Both the position numbers and the translations under genes were made by a program. From contig JAGLJD010000011.1 in the NCBI GenBank assembly GCA_023142625.1, positions 1-14,994 on the forward strand: 14,994 nucleotides of DNA, read 5' to 3'. Origin of the DNA: Candidatus Parcubacteria bacterium. GTDB lineage: Bacteria; Patescibacteriota; Patescibacteriia; JAACEG01. The notes beneath the pieces were generated by a model that was not told where the DNA came from, searched no databases, and saw only the letters and a list, made by a program, of their open reading frames with translations. Of the stretch, positions 14,641-14,994 are shown in pieces; positions within the stretch are counted from its first letter, which is position 1; each line of letters begins with the position of its first letter.

Positions 14641-14994
14641 TTACATTAAAAAATAATAATCTAACGGGACTGAAATAATATTTAACATAGAATTAAATTT
14701 TAATTCAGTATTGGAAAAAATAACCCCGTAATCTGCTTTAATTTTATTCATCGTGTTTATAACCTGTTTTTTATCTTTCTTGCCAAGTCCAGCTTCAATA
14801 ATTATTTTTTTAGTATTCCCTATTTGCAAAATAAAATCAGCCCCTCCTTTTGCGCTATCATAGCGAATAATGCCGTCGCCTCTTAAAATAAATTCCCTAT
14901 AAAGATGTGAGCCGATAGAGTCTTCCAGTAACTTGCCTTGCCTAGTCAAATAAGTATATTCATTTCCTGTAAAATAAAAAAATGACATTCTGAT
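14641..14994 (-). CDS. C-terminal part of an AAA-type ATPase with DUF4143-like domain (5' end outside window)
   Basis: The frame is open to the right edge (two further codons precede the Met at 14988), so this is most likely the 3' part of a longer gene rather than a 115-residue protein. The sequence GKLLEDSIGSHLYREF, then IRYDSAKGGADFILQIG, IIIEAGLGKKDKKQV, and YGVIFS matches the pattern of the C-terminal DUF4143 region found after an AAA ATPase module (AAA_14 type) in a widespread family of uncertain role. That region has a restriction-endonuclease-like fold; the Asp in GADF and Glu in IEAG occupy the usual acidic positions, but the expected ExK is ExG here. The ATPase part is not visible. 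There are 86 bp between its stop and the recQ start. The family assignment is moderate. Confidence 0.7.
   Translation of the reverse strand: MRMSFFYFTGNEYTYLTRQGKLLEDSIGSHLYREFILRGDGIIRYDSAKGGADFILQIGNTKKIIIEAGLGKKDKKQVINTMNKIKADYGVIFSNTELKFNSMLNIISVPLDYYFLM

Overview
The window is AT-rich and almost fully coding, with short intergenic gaps and start codons that lack Shine-Dalgarno motifs. This style, together with the gene content (PEP synthase, a two-domain ThyX, a very long HlyD-like adaptor, a GH57 enzyme, RecQ with an extra C-terminal helix-turn-helix), suggests an uncultivated small-genome bacterium of the Patescibacteria/CPR type. No rRNA or marker gene is present, so the taxonomy is inference.

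Left part (1-3462, + strand): the 3' end of phosphoenolpyruvate synthase; a ComM/YifB-type AAA+ protein; and a Fic-family AMP-transferase with a C-terminal winged helix. The Fic gene sits behind a consensus-like promoter embedded in three inverted TTTGTATA half-sites, which looks like a repressor operator.

Centre (3532-9095, + strand): a deoxyuridine/thymidylate block. The order is dCTP deaminase (dcd), a double-length ThyX, an unrecognised 124-residue protein, dUTPase (dut), a palindromic repeat element, a long membrane-fusion (HlyD/MacA-like) protein, and thymidylate kinase (tmk). Dcd makes dUTP, Dut makes dUMP, ThyX makes dTMP and Tmk makes dTDP, so all steps from dCTP to dTDP are encoded in under 6 kb. 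The ThyX is unusual: its N-terminal domain keeps the substrate-loop half of the ThyX signature but has lost RHR, while its C-terminal domain keeps RHR but has lost the substrate-loop half.

Right part (9122-14994, - strand): a GT-C membrane glycosyltransferase ends inside a bidirectional terminator shared with tmk. Upstream of it are a GH57 glycoside hydrolase carrying a UVR-like motif near its C-terminus, a second copy of the palindromic repeat, RecQ helicase, and the 3' part of an ATPase-type gene with a DUF4143-like C-terminal region. A consensus promoter (TTGACA, 16 bp, TATAAT) lies just downstream of the recQ stop, so the second repeat should be transcribed as the structured 5' leader of the GH57 mRNA.

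The most notable items are the split-motif tandem ThyX, the Fic operator, the unknown gene inside the thymidylate block, the repeat-derived leader, and the GH57-UVR fusion.
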